Assembly: GCA_030762175.1 (NCBI GenBank)
Contig: CM060838.1
Span: 14,948,001 to 15,012,000 of the forward strand
Direction of reading: 5' to 3'
DNA length: 64,000 nucleotides
Origin: Metallyticus violacea
Lineage: Eukaryota; Arthropoda; Insecta; Mantodea; Metallyticidae
In this document: positions 11,632-21,596 of the stretch, piece by piece
Numbering within the stretch: the stretch's first letter is position 1
Layout: each line of letters starts with the position of its first letter
Notes under the pieces: generated by a model
The model's database searches: none
Seen by the model: only the letters and a program-made list of their open reading frames with translations
Told to the model about the DNA's origin: nothing
Position numbers and translations under genes: made by a program

Positions 11632-12376
11632 AGGGTGTCAAAAATGTATACACACTTTCACAGTAGATATCTATTTAATATATTTCAAAATTGAACCGAA
11701 AAACAACAGTAATGTGTAGTATGATGTTCTGTAAACAGATGTGACTCACATACATTATGATAGCGTTGCTACGTGACAGGTAAATCAACAATGAACAAAT
11801 GAAGCCAAGATTATCGTATGATGTTCTGTAAACAAATGTGACTCACATTACGTTATGCTAGTGTTGCTACAACAAAATGGAGTCAAGATTATCGTTTGAA
11901 CAACGGAAAGCAATTTTGGAGTGGTAATGGAAAACCGAGAATGTTGTTGAAGTTCAAAGGTAATGGAGACATGTGTACAGAACAGAACCGCTAACGGCGG
12001 GTTACAATTGCACGCATTCGAGACAAATTTGAGACTCACGGTACCGTATGTGACGTTCACAAGGGCAGATCTGGAAGACCTCGCACAGCAACCAGCGCCA
12101 CGCACTGGATCCAAGCCACTATCCTAGGCACTATCCAAGGCACTGGATAGGACGAAGAGCTCCAATTGAGTTCCCTCCGAGTTTTCCGAATCTACCTATG
12201 GGGAACTCTTAAGAATGTTGTGTACCTTAGAAAACCAGCTACACTGGCAGCACTTCGGGAAGAAATTGAAACGGCATATGCTGCAATCGCTCAGGACACT
12301 TTCGCAAACGTTGCTCAATCAGTAGTTCAACGTACTCAGAAGTTTACTCCATGTGGGTGCCGAAGCAAATAAAAGT
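11632..12376 (+). mobile_element. Deleted Tc1/mariner element with 5' terminal repeat, copy 1
   Basis: The left terminal repeat starts at 11632 (AGGGTGTCAAAAATGTATAC). The transposase start is ATG 11877, beginning M-E-S-R-L-S-F-E-Q-R-K-A-I-L-E. A TAA stop falls within 20 codons. Further traces of the helix-turn-helix region run to about 12110 (including 'GRSGRPRTATSAT'). The C-terminal tail resumes at about 12187 ('YLWGTLKNVVYLRKPATLAA...'), so the catalytic core is gone. The region between them holds small GGCACTATCC-like repeats. The 5' untranslated part is duplicated in tandem (about 11716-11815 and 11816-11880). The right terminal repeat is not found; similarity to the sister copy at 58.7 kb stops near 12340. 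It abuts another transposon fragment. Confidence 0.8.
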
Positions 12377-12397
12377 AAAGCGCAAGGAACCAACATT

Positions 12398-12830
12398 TAC
12401 GTCTACAGCAGCTCCGCTGGAAATTTGTTTCCACATCCACCCTACAGCTCAGATCTCGCTCCTGGCAATTAGCATCTGTTCTCACACCTCAAGAATTTCC
12501 TCTCCTGTCAGCATTAGTGTCCGATAGGTGCAGACGGCTACCATACCTGGTTCAAATCCCAGGCGGCAGTTTTAATACGGCAGAGGGATACAAATGCTGA
12601 TCCCACAACATATTTTGAAAAACAGCTCAACAATTTCTGTATTTGTTCCAATAAATCTTTCCATGACATTTTGTTTTCTTTCTGTACATAATCCCAGGGG
12701 AAACTTACTTTGTGGACTCGTCTCCCAGTTTTCACCTCTAATTCTGATAAAGCTTTGTCAACTTAAAGCGTGATTCTCATCGTCTCATATACACAGGAAT
12801 CCAAAATAATGTATATACACATTTTATGCT
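12398..12830 (+). pseudogene. C-terminal fragment of another mariner-type transposase
   Basis: The plus-strand frames contain 'HPTAQISLLAI' (frameshifted from a 'HPPYSSDLAP' motif), then 'HLFSHLKNFLS', 'WFKSQAA' and a C-terminal 'FEKQLNNFC' block. This order is that of the end of a mariner transposase, from the third catalytic Asp to the carboxyl end. An ITR-like stretch with AATAATGTATATACACAT at about 12808-12825 may be the right end. Several frameshifts are present. It differs from the elements at 11.6 and 26.3 kb, so it is a separate lineage. Confidence 0.55.
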
Positions 12831-14520
12831 TAACTTTTTAAACTTAATTTAATTAGTATAAATATGCAATATAATGTGGTGTCTAAAGATATCAGTAGTG
12901 ATTTCTGTAGCAACCACGTGACCATGCTGAGAATCAATAAAACAAACGAAACGAACAAAGAAATTGAAATGTTATGCAGAGCAATTCCTGTAGACACCAC
13001 GGGCAGGAGTTTGTCGAAAACAGAACTGTCTGGATAGTGGTGATTTTGAGCATCTTATTGATTGCAAAAGCCAAACATGACTATGTATCATTTTATGTTT
13101 TTGTACATCTGGTAATAAAGCTTTAAAGCAAGCTGTTTATAAATTATTTTGGAGCCCTCCATTAGAATGTCTATACAGCAAATGTACTTTTTTTTAGTTC
13201 AATTAATAAAAGACGTTTATTGATAAAATCTGCTGCTGTATTCTATAATATATTCTAATATTGCAGGTTAGTATAAATGTTGCAACCACTTTTTCTATCC
13301 CTCTTTTAAACGTGTCAATTGTCGGCTTTAAGTAGGCTGACAATTTTCAAAGGTTATTCTGTTTCCACGAAAGTGCGTGCGAGTAGGAAGGAAGGTACAA
13401 AGTGGTGTATGAAGATGCTAAATGTTCTTGGTAGAGTTGTGAGGAAGTACAACATCTGTGCGCTCGCTCGGAAGGTTAAGTTTTGCACAGTCAGAGATTC
13501 TTTATTGTTTTACAAGGGGAACCACTTTAAGAATTAACAAGAGGAAGAAATATGCCTGTTCTCTAACGAGAAACAAAGGAGTTGGGTTTTACTTTTCTGG
13601 AGGAAACAGCCGGTGATATAATAGGCTTCCCTCGCTTGCTCAAGGTGGCACGGCGTTTTGTGCCCAGATGAATGCGCTTTCAGGCTATTACTATTAATCT
13701 TGCAGGGAAAGGCTCTATCATTGTATTGCACCTTCTTAAATTTGATTTTCAATGTTGTTGTTTCGTTCATCATTGGAAACAAATTCGTAACGGTTTAAAA
13801 AGTAAGACTTTTATAAACGTTTCTTTGAAAGCAGTAATTATTTTTATAGCCCAGGAGCACTTTGAATTTACTTTGAACAAACTTGGCACACAAAACATAA
13901 AGCTTTTGTGAAGTAAGTTCTATGGTTAGAAGGTAACTTTCCTGCAACAGTCGAGCTGACCTAACGTTCATGTAACTTTGATCACTGTTGTTAACGGGCT
14001 CATATTAAAAATCTTTAAAACTGATTACTTCATACTTGTCACACTGCTTTCCTGATGCAAGTCTCTCTCGTGCCAAAGGTCTTTAGTTTTCGTGACGCCC
14101 CTCATGTTATTCTACTCCTCCCCTTGGTGACAAAGAGGATAACCCCGCCCCGCCTAGAGGTGGACGCTATTACCGACATACGGAGTGAACCAATAGATAA
14201 AGGCTCACGTTTCCCTTGCAGCTAAGTAACACAATTAACTTGTTCTATGTGCCCAACTCCTTTTCCGGCACTGGAAATAAACAATTCGCTCAATTTAAAG
14301 ATTAAAATGGGAAGAATATTCAGCAGGTAAATGATTTACATTCCAAAAGATGAGGAAGATAACGTTACCATCAGGGATAAACTGCATTTAGAAGAGCTTT
14401 AAGTTATTGTCTTAAATTCCGACTACTTTCTTCTCTTCTAGTGAAAAATGATTGTTTATAACTTCTTTGTAATAAGCCGTTACTATTCTCACTTGAGCTA
14501 CAACACGAGTGGTGATAGTC
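12831..14520. other. Spacer of about 1.7 kb, no gene seen
   Basis: Short frames on both strands (for example 13319-13537, 13534-13782) show no domain I recognise. A GC-richer patch is present at 14085-14175. Confidence 0.5.
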
Positions 14521-14655
14521 AGTCCTCCGAAGATGCCCGGCGGAGTCACGGGCGAAACGTCAGGTGTATTTACAGCCTTTGGACCACGGCCAACAAGCTC
14601 GGAAGCATCATCATTTTGTTGGACTAACGCCGGCCGTGAAAGCCTAAATAATTAT
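14510..14655. repeat. Interspersed-repeat fragment with hammerhead-like hairpin
   Basis: GC-rich segment containing CCGAAGA (14527-14533), a perfect 5-bp stem GCCCG/CGGGC (14535-14539 and 14549-14553), GAAA (14554-14557) and CGTC. That order follows the hammerhead core (CUGANGA, stem II, GAAA), with a U-to-C change and one extra T. Similar hairpins are known at the ends of Penelope-like retroelements. No reverse transcriptase is seen here, so only the repeat nature is called. Confidence 0.4.
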
Positions 14656-14689
14656 AATAAATAATATTTAACAACGTAGACTCAACACC

Positions 14690-14812
14690 CCCGGATGTTC
14701 AATGTAGCTAAGTATAGTAAAATTACTGCTTTATATAGCTAGCGAGTTAAATCTTTCTCATCGACCTCTCACCGCTGCTCACCCCCAAGTCACAACATTA
14801 GTCGTGACGTTA
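14690..14812 (-). mobile_element. LTR-like fragment, minus orientation
   Basis: Reading the minus strand from 14812, a GTCACGAC... start, a GGGGGTGAGCAGCGGTGAGAG block and an AACTCGCTAGC block follow in the same order as in the plus-strand segment beginning at 15620, with many differences. A TATATAAA box (near 14735) is in the same orientation. It is a truncated member of the same family. Confidence 0.5.
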
Positions 14813-15278
14813 TGGGAGAGGTGCCGGGTAACTAAATGTAACTAATCAAATAACCAGTATATATTGAAAAATGCTCGTATTCAGATATATGTGCTACTTC
14901 TAAAAACAACCTGAAAGCTGTTGTATATTTATCACGGTTATTACCCAACATGCCTACGGATGTTTCACAATTACTCAAAATACAATACTGCATATTTTGT
15001 GTATTACTTTTCAATAAATATATAGGGTCTTAAAACTCTCAGCACCAAAGGAACTTATATTGGAGCGGTCTGTACAAAAACGGATGCAAGTGTTAAGAAC
15101 ATGCTCATTCACAAAAGTGTTCAAAGCTGCTATTGCATGTCGCGAATAGTTGCAATTCTTGCGACAAGGTCTTTTTGGGTCAACGGGAGTCTCATACTAA
15201 TGTATTGTTGATTCCCAAAGGAAGAAATCGATGAATGTTGCATCTGGCAATCCCTGATTAAAAAAAAAAAAAACTTTT

Positions 15279-15553
15279 TAATGGTGTTTAATGCCCGTTT
15301 TTACTACTGAGGCATCACAGGTGGTGGACACTGATATACATGAGATGAAATGATATATTGGGAAAGCATTTCTTTTTAAAGGAAGAAAACGTTCCAGGCC
15401 TAAGTTTATGGTACCTCCCCGGCATTTGCCATTTATGAGAAGTGAGGAAAACCTGGAAAAGCCTCATTCAAGGAGGAGGGTCCTGGCGGGATTCGAACCC
15501 CGGACATCCCGCTCACGAGTACGCGCCTTAACGACCTCAGCCACCCGTGGCTG
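15279..15553 (-). mobile_element. Type II tRNA-like SINE, family B, copy 1
   Basis: The tRNA-like head is at the right end. On the minus strand, box A reads TGGCTGAGG (about 15535-15543) and box B GGGGTTCGAATCC (15490-15502). The spacing is longer than in a standard tRNA, which fits a type II (Leu/Ser-like) ancestor. A tRNA-unrelated body follows with conserved blocks CCTCAGT, GGCAAATGCCGGGGAGGTAC and GGCCTGGAACGTTT. The left end is the conserved AAAACGGGC(G/A)TTAAACACCATT, followed by an A/T-rich tail. Six complete or partial copies of this family, plus one tandem duplicate, occur in the window. Confidence 0.88.
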
Positions 15554-15619
15554 TCTCCGATAATGTGACAGATCTTGGCCTATATCATAGAATTTAAAGA
15601 AACACATTCTTTGGGATAT

Positions 15620-16219
15620 TGTCACGACCACTTTCGTGACGTGGGGGTGAGCAGTGGTGAGAGGTATGATGGAAAATACTTTACTCGCTTGGCAGATCCA
15701 TTTATTAATTATTTGAATATATGATTACATGTTACACCTGTTGGTGTCAAGTTGGAATAATACATATTAAGCAATGTTGATATAAGTTCCTACATGACGG
15801 AGTTCTCACCTTAGGGAATGTGTCGGCCGTTGTAGGAGGAAGAGTAGAATCACGTCGCCGTCAGCGGCGTCGATCCTGCAGAGCTCGCAGAAGCGGACAA
15901 CTACGGCAGGGCCCAGTGGGCTAGGACGTTGTCGAATAGTCTAAGAGCGCCGTCAGTGAGATCTGCAGCTCCTTATATAAAATATGCTTGCCTAGGGGGG
16001 TCTCTACATTGTCAAGTTGGCGTTACCAATCATGGTGTACCAACGCCTTAGATTTAAAATACATCAACCAATACATGAACACAGAGTAGGTGTTCTGAAT
16101 ACTTCCTAGTGACGCATGACAGGCTCCGGGTGCAGCATAACTCTGCATGGTGCTGATGTCATGGTAAAGTCCCTTAGGGAGTTCCATAGGAAGTGGTTAA
16201 CCAATTGATTCTTGCAACA
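15620..16219 (+). mobile_element. Candidate solo LTR
   Basis: The segment starts TGTCACGACC and can end ...TTGCAACA, giving the TG...CA termini of a retroviral-type LTR over about 600 bp. It has a GC-rich middle (15840-15960), then a TATATAAAATA box at about 15974-15984 in the same orientation. A second, inverted copy of its start lies at 14690-14812, which shows it is a repeat. No target-site duplication was found (GATAT left, TCTCT right), and no gag-pol coding or primer-binding site follows. The right limit is uncertain. Confidence 0.42.
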
Positions 16220-18738
16220 TCTCTGTACTCACTGAACTAGCAAAGTTTACTTAAGTTAAAGAATATCAATCCTTATGAAATAAGAAACGTCCCAAAAGTA
16301 TATTAATTTAGTAATTTATGATGCTCCTCAACGGTGTATGTGACAATATTAATTATAGCCTTCAGTAATTCATAATGTAAGCTCATTTTAAACTGTTTGT
16401 TATATAGAAAATTCATTTTGTATGTTTTAGTCATTAATTTTTATTATTTCATAATATATGACAATTATATGACATTATATTGCCTCACAAAGGGAGTATT
16501 CAGATAATTTCTCACATTACGGCTGAAGTGTGCTGACGCCCCGTTTTGTTCAATCCACATTTTTCTGCAAACACCAAGGGAAGGTCGTTCAGCACCTCCG
16601 GCAACATTTTTTTGAGATATACACTTTTCGTTGAAGTAAGGAGGTAGCAGGTACAGAAATAAATTGGCAATAATTTAGAAAAATATTAATTAATTTGAAA
16701 ATTATTTAATGTTTCGTGACAATCTCATTATATAAATTATAGTTTTTAACTAATGAAAACCGGTTGTGTTATTCGGTATCTCTGCGCGTTCGTATGTATA
16801 CCCAGAGAGACATACTTCATATTTTTGAAAGTCTTTAAAATTATTGAAATCTATAAATCTTATATTTTTCAATACTATATTGGGGGACATTTTAATGTAA
16901 CTGAAATCGTAAATAATATGAATTTTAGCGTTGCTTAGTGCTAAAGTTGTCAGTATGCACAAGCATTCTTCGAAAATCAAGGAAGAACGCTTATCTTTTG
17001 CTCCCAAGTTATTTGTTAGAACTTTACTTGAACTAAAATCTGTGACGTGTGCGAACAAAAATCTCTCCCATCCTGTCGGAATTCAGTACCGCGATGCTCG
17101 GATTTGTCATCGCTGACCTCTGCAACCAGCATACAGTGGCCGCTGCAACATTTGATTCAGATTACGGGTGCGGTGTATAGAGAGCACGCTAAAACCCTGC
17201 AACATAAACATCGTGCGGTTAGCGTTACAATAGATGAACTTCAAATAAAGTTTCAATGCAGGGTCTTCATTCCATAACAAAGCGGAGAGGCAGTTCTGCT
17301 CTCAATGTTACGTCTCTAAATACCTCCAGTGTAAGCTTTGTTAACGCGATTGTAACTCAAGTGTACTTAATGAGCTAGGAACATAAATAATAGGATTACG
17401 GATGGAGGTGAAAGAAAGACTATCTACATCTTCTTACTGTGAACGGAATTTAAGGGTTTGAGAAAGGTATTTTTCCACAAAGTTAGATATTATCTTCAAG
17501 CACATTTTTACGTGATATTATAAAAATGAAAAACTGAAAGCACGTAAACAATACTTGCGATATTTCGGGTATCAATTAATCAGCAAAGTTAGGGAGTTAT
17601 TGAAAAATGAGCCATATGCTCCCCTTCTACTCTCAGTTCTGTAATACAAACGTTCCGTCTATTTTAATCATGTAGGGCGTGGCAGCTGTTGGTTTGGTCA
17701 GTCATATGGCAAAATAAAAGACAGATGCAAGATAGGAAAACTGCTTACGAGTTAATTAAGTTTAGTGAAGATAAGAAAAGAAATTTTATAACTATATCTT
17801 TATCAAAAGTTGCAGAGTGCGTTACTGTTATTACACAATTCAACAGGAATTCAATCACTAGAATTTGCAAAGAAGGTAAACTAACATAAAAAAGAAACAT
17901 AACATACATAATCAAAATTAAATTCTAGGCCAACTCCAAATGCAATAAAATTGTTGTAATGGACAGATTTGTTAATAGAAGGCATTTCCATAAGTATTAC
18001 AGAAAAAACAAAACATTTCAACTTTAGATTAGTTACATTTCATTTGCAAGAATGAGATCAACTTCAAAAGTTGGCGGGAAATATTGATAAAAGTAATTGA
18101 ATATTTAGGAATTTCTTTGAAATTAAAGTAAAAAAAATTCTAAACAAATAAGATGATATTCTAGCAAAACCGGCAGCTTATCTTCGATTTATGAAGAAGA
18201 ACGAGAGGGAAGATAAAAGGTCTGTGATATATGTTGAGTTAGTTGTCTGGTTAGGTTAGTTTCAATTATTTAATTGCCCTATTCCGAATGAACAACTTTT
18301 AGATCTGGCTCCAGTTTAACCATGGGCGGACTGTACACTTCAACTTTTGTTTTTGGTGTTTACGCAAGTCATAACAGCGCCATCTCATGCAGAGCTGTGT
18401 GATTAATACTTTGGTTTCAAAGCGTTTTGAGTAATGACTGGGTAGAAGCAAAATATAAACTATAGATAGGTATAAGCATTTATCAAATAGCGGAATTACC
18501 CTGCGTTGCCCAGAATTGTTATGTCTTACAAAATGGACTTAATAGTAGTTCAAATAACCCGTAATAATTATGTAAATATCTCCATGTAACTGTTAAAATA
18601 ACAACTGTTCAAAACACTTTCAACACAACAGTTATATATTTCTCTTATTTTTACTAATTCTGTCATTAAATATAAATAAATAAACAGATATAAAGAATAG
18701 CAATTGTAAGTGTATCGCTTTCGCGCCATTCCAGACGA
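16220..18738. other. Spacer of about 2.5 kb, no gene seen
   Basis: AT-rich with short frames only (such as 16750-17058 minus, 17047-17277 plus, 17689-17889 plus). None has recognisable motifs, good codon structure or partner exons. Confidence 0.5.
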
Positions 18739-19119
18739 ATGTTGACAGGTGGAAAACTAAAATTGGGAGGGATTGAAAAGGGCAGGCTGTTACCTCTAGT
18801 TTGTGTTTATTGGAATTGTGGGGCCCAGATCAGTTGGAACCCGTTCAGTATTCATTTGTTCAGAGGAGCTTGTGTGAACTCTGGAAAGGAATTAATAAAA
18901 AATGTTCGTGATTTGCTTCCCAATATCAAATGTATTTTAACTAAGATGATACGAGATTTTTCACCCTACGACACCTCTCAAATCCTCTTGACTCTAGAGA
19001 ATGAAACCAGTTACATAAAGCGGATGTGCCTTCCAGCACCGGAGGCTAAGGCCGCGGCGGCCGCTGTGTCATCTGCCTTCGTTATACAACATTTCATACG
19101 CAAAGGGCAATGTGAATAA
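18739..19119 (+). CDS. Unrecognised 126-codon open frame, doubtful
   Basis: The frame opens with ATG at 18739 and ends TGA-less at TAA near 19117. It is among the longest non-repetitive frames in the window. The predicted product is mildly basic at its end and has an Ala-rich run (KAAAAAVSS) encoded by a GC-rich GCCGCGGCGGCCGC stretch at about 19047-19060. I see no domain, signal peptide or membrane segment, and no neighbouring exon. The base composition is more GC-rich than the flanks, which could mean a fragment of a retrotransposed or captured sequence. It may equally be chance. Confidence 0.15.
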   Translation: MLTGGKLKLGGIEKGRLLPLVCVYWNCGAQISWNPFSIHLFRGACVNSGKELIKNVRDLLPNIKCILTKMIRDFSPYDTSQILLTLENETSYIKRMCLPAPEAKAAAAAVSSAFVIQHFIRKGQCE

Positions 19120-19346
19120 ATAAATAAGTGGATTTATTAAAATTAGTATTTGTGGTGATATCCTTACAAACTTGCAATGGTTCATCGGTATATGTGCTTA
19201 CACAATACACAAAAGGTATATTTCTTAAATATATAAGTAATTAAGAATTAAAGCAGTTAAATAATTAGTATATTAAAATGTCGTGAACATGATCCCCGCA
19301 TAGTCAGTAGGAAAAAAATGAATACAATATCATACCCATATATACT

Positions 19347-20325
19347 ATTTTTTTTTTTAAATTTAGTTTAATTTCATCTCCCAGCTTTTAGCCTTTACAG
19401 ACCTGATTTGTCTCACCTTCTACAGGAATTTACCTTCTTACTTGCCAGCAGAACCTTTCTCTGTGTTATAATTAGTAAAGGAATATGGGAGTTATTTATT
19501 CCTCCACACCTCAGTTATGCTACAGTTCGCCAGGACATGCGATCACGATTGTTGCTGCTCTCCACATAAAGGACAGGTGCTCAATCCACTTTCATCATAG
19601 ATCCTGATCTGCTACTTTGCCCCAAGCCTAAACCAAGAATGTACCTCTACATTGCGCGAGTGTGTGCTGCCTGACAGGTAGTCAGGCCTTTCAGGTAGTT
19701 TCTAACCTTCCTCCACACAGTTGTCCCATTTCCTTGATTCGTTATCCAAATATAGCTCAACATATTTCTTGCTTTGGAGGCCTACTCTTATTCCCTCTGT
19801 CTTAAGATGTTCTTGGAAGCAAATTGCTCTAATTAACTGTTGATATCCAATAATAATTTTCATCCATTATTTCACCGCTCTAATTTTACAGCATCCCTTT
19901 TAATAGTTCACCCTATCTCTCTCTGCCCCTAAGATCCCTTTCAAAAATACGTTTTCCTTTGCTCCCACCCTCAGATTTCCGCGCCATCGTGGATCTGACC
20001 ACAGCCCCGTGAACCTATCGACAGATCTGGAATTCTGCTGCGTATCCGGAGAGTCTCCGTGGCCGCCACTTCTGCCCGCCTTGTGTTTGACTACGTCTAC
20101 GTGCTTCGCCCACTGTCCGTTCTTGTAAAGCAATTCTAGGTAAACGAAGTTATTAACATTGTCTAAGGCGTAACCTCCTTAAGTCCAAGCCATTTCCCTG
20201 CTACTTGTAGGACCGTTCCATTCTTGAAAGTCATTGTTTTCGTTTTATAAATGTTGACGTTTAATAACCATTCTTTGCAATAAATCTGCAATCCGTTAAT
20301 GGTCCTTGAACATAATACCATGACA
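19347..20325 (-). pseudogene. 3' end of a LINE (non-LTR retrotransposon) with poly(A) tail
   Basis: On the minus strand, starting near 20320, the frame reads 'SRTINGLQIYCKEWLLNV' and 'YKTKTMTFKNGT' (20310-20220). This is the region right after the YADD box of a LINE reverse transcriptase (C-terminal part of the RT domain and thumb). The YADD site itself is replaced by degenerate sequence (about 20325-20345). A linker with 'GQWAKHVDVVKHKAG' follows (20130-20085). Near the end there is a CCHC knuckle: CPLC (RC of 19564-19575) followed by HVLANC (RC of 19522-19539). The element ends in a plus-strand T run at 19349-19360, that is, a poly(A) tail in sense. Stops and frameshifts are frequent. It is a 5'-truncated dead copy; which LINE clade it belongs to cannot be told from this piece. 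Confidence 0.78.
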
Positions 20326-20634
20326 TGTGAACATCACCTAGCTGGAAAGATTCCGTACCAGTCCGAGTAGACACTGCCCTGTCCGCAACAATCAGCTGTG
20401 ACCACTCGATTAGGAAGATTAGAAAATGTGCCATTCAGGTAAAATATCCAGACATTTTTAAAGAATGTGGCCCCGATTAAATGAACACTGGAAACAGAAG
20501 CTCAAACAATACAATATAACTAATAGTAACCTTTGTTTACTATGAGAGAAAAATAAATAACCATACAACAGTAACACATGTGAAAATATACAAATTTTAT
20601 TATCTGTTCGCATAAATTGGGGGTTTTCCCCCCA
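20326..20634. other. Short spacer, no gene seen
   Basis: About 300 bp between the truncated LINE and the SINE at 20635. Nothing recognisable. Confidence 0.5.
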
Positions 20635-20899
20635 ATAGTGTTTAACGCCCGTTTTTACTACAGAGGCACCACAGGCGGTGGACACTGATGATACATGAGA
20701 TGGAATGATATATTGGGAAAGGATTTTTTAAGGAAAGAAACGTTCCAGGCATAAATTAATGTAGCTCCCCGGCATTTGTCACTTATGAGGACTGAGAAAA
20801 CCCTGGAAAAACCCCGCCAGAGAGGTTGGTCTTTGGCGGGATTCGAACCCCCTCCCGCTCACGATTTCGCGCTTTAATGACCTCGGTCACCCGTGGCGG
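20635..20899 (-). mobile_element. Type II tRNA-like SINE, family B, copy 2
   Basis: Minus-strand copy with head at 20899 and tail at 20635. The B box (GGGGTTCGAATCC) is intact. The left-end block AAAACGGGCGTTAAACAC is intact. A short deletion in the tRNA-like head removes part of the region between anticodon and B box. Confidence 0.88.
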
Positions 20900-21596
20900 T
20901 ATAATATAAATTGGTATAAGTATATATACATACACATACATATATGTAAAAAAATATAGCCACGCTTTGAAATTCTGCAGTATTGATAATTCACTACATA
21001 TCGACTGATTCATTATGCCTCTCGTTTGTTACTATGCTGATAATGCAGGCATGAACGAATTCTTATTTTAAAGATGCATAGTTGTGAATTGGTCTCGAAC
21101 TGTTTAGCTGAAGCTCAAATCTCATAATTAAAGGGATTTAAAATGCCCTGTTGCGACTTCATTAGAGTTTGCAGTGCAATGTCCTAGCTCTACTTTGTTT
21201 TGTTTATAATGAAATTAGAACAGGAAGAGTTGAAACTTGTGTTAAGAAGTAGGGCCGTGGACTGTCCAAACTGGATAACCAGATTACTCCTCTCCCTGCA
21301 CACAAGAAGTTTGCCAAGAGATAGGGGCTCTGTAGTAGCTTTCATAACAGTAATGGGCTAGACATTTACATAAAAGTTTGCACATAATGCGATACTTAAT
21401 GCAATGAGCGCTGCCATGCCGTGTTTAACAGTTGGCATGTCATTGTTATGTTCTGCTTTAACAGTTGCTAGTTGCCTATGCAAATTGCACTGTTTTGATC
21501 TTCTTTTATTAACAGTTACACTCGTGATGAGAATGAGACGCAGTCAGGCTGTTGGACCGAAAATTTATGTTGCCCGCTTTGTTTTCTTATTAAGCG
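20900..21596. other. Spacer, no gene seen
   Basis: AT-rich with a TATATA/CATACA stretch at 20920-20960. No recognisable gene. Confidence 0.5.

Noticed and set aside
12540..12575. tRNA-like box B (GGTTCAAATCCCAGG) suggesting another SINE or tRNA
   Set aside because: In frame it encodes the 'WFKSQA' block of a mariner transposase tail, with the neighbouring blocks in order, and no box A is upstream.
12793..12830. Second terminal repeat of the 11.6-kb element
   Set aside because: The sequence only loosely matches the AGGGTGTCAAAAATGTATAC end, and the intervening coding fragment belongs to another mariner lineage.
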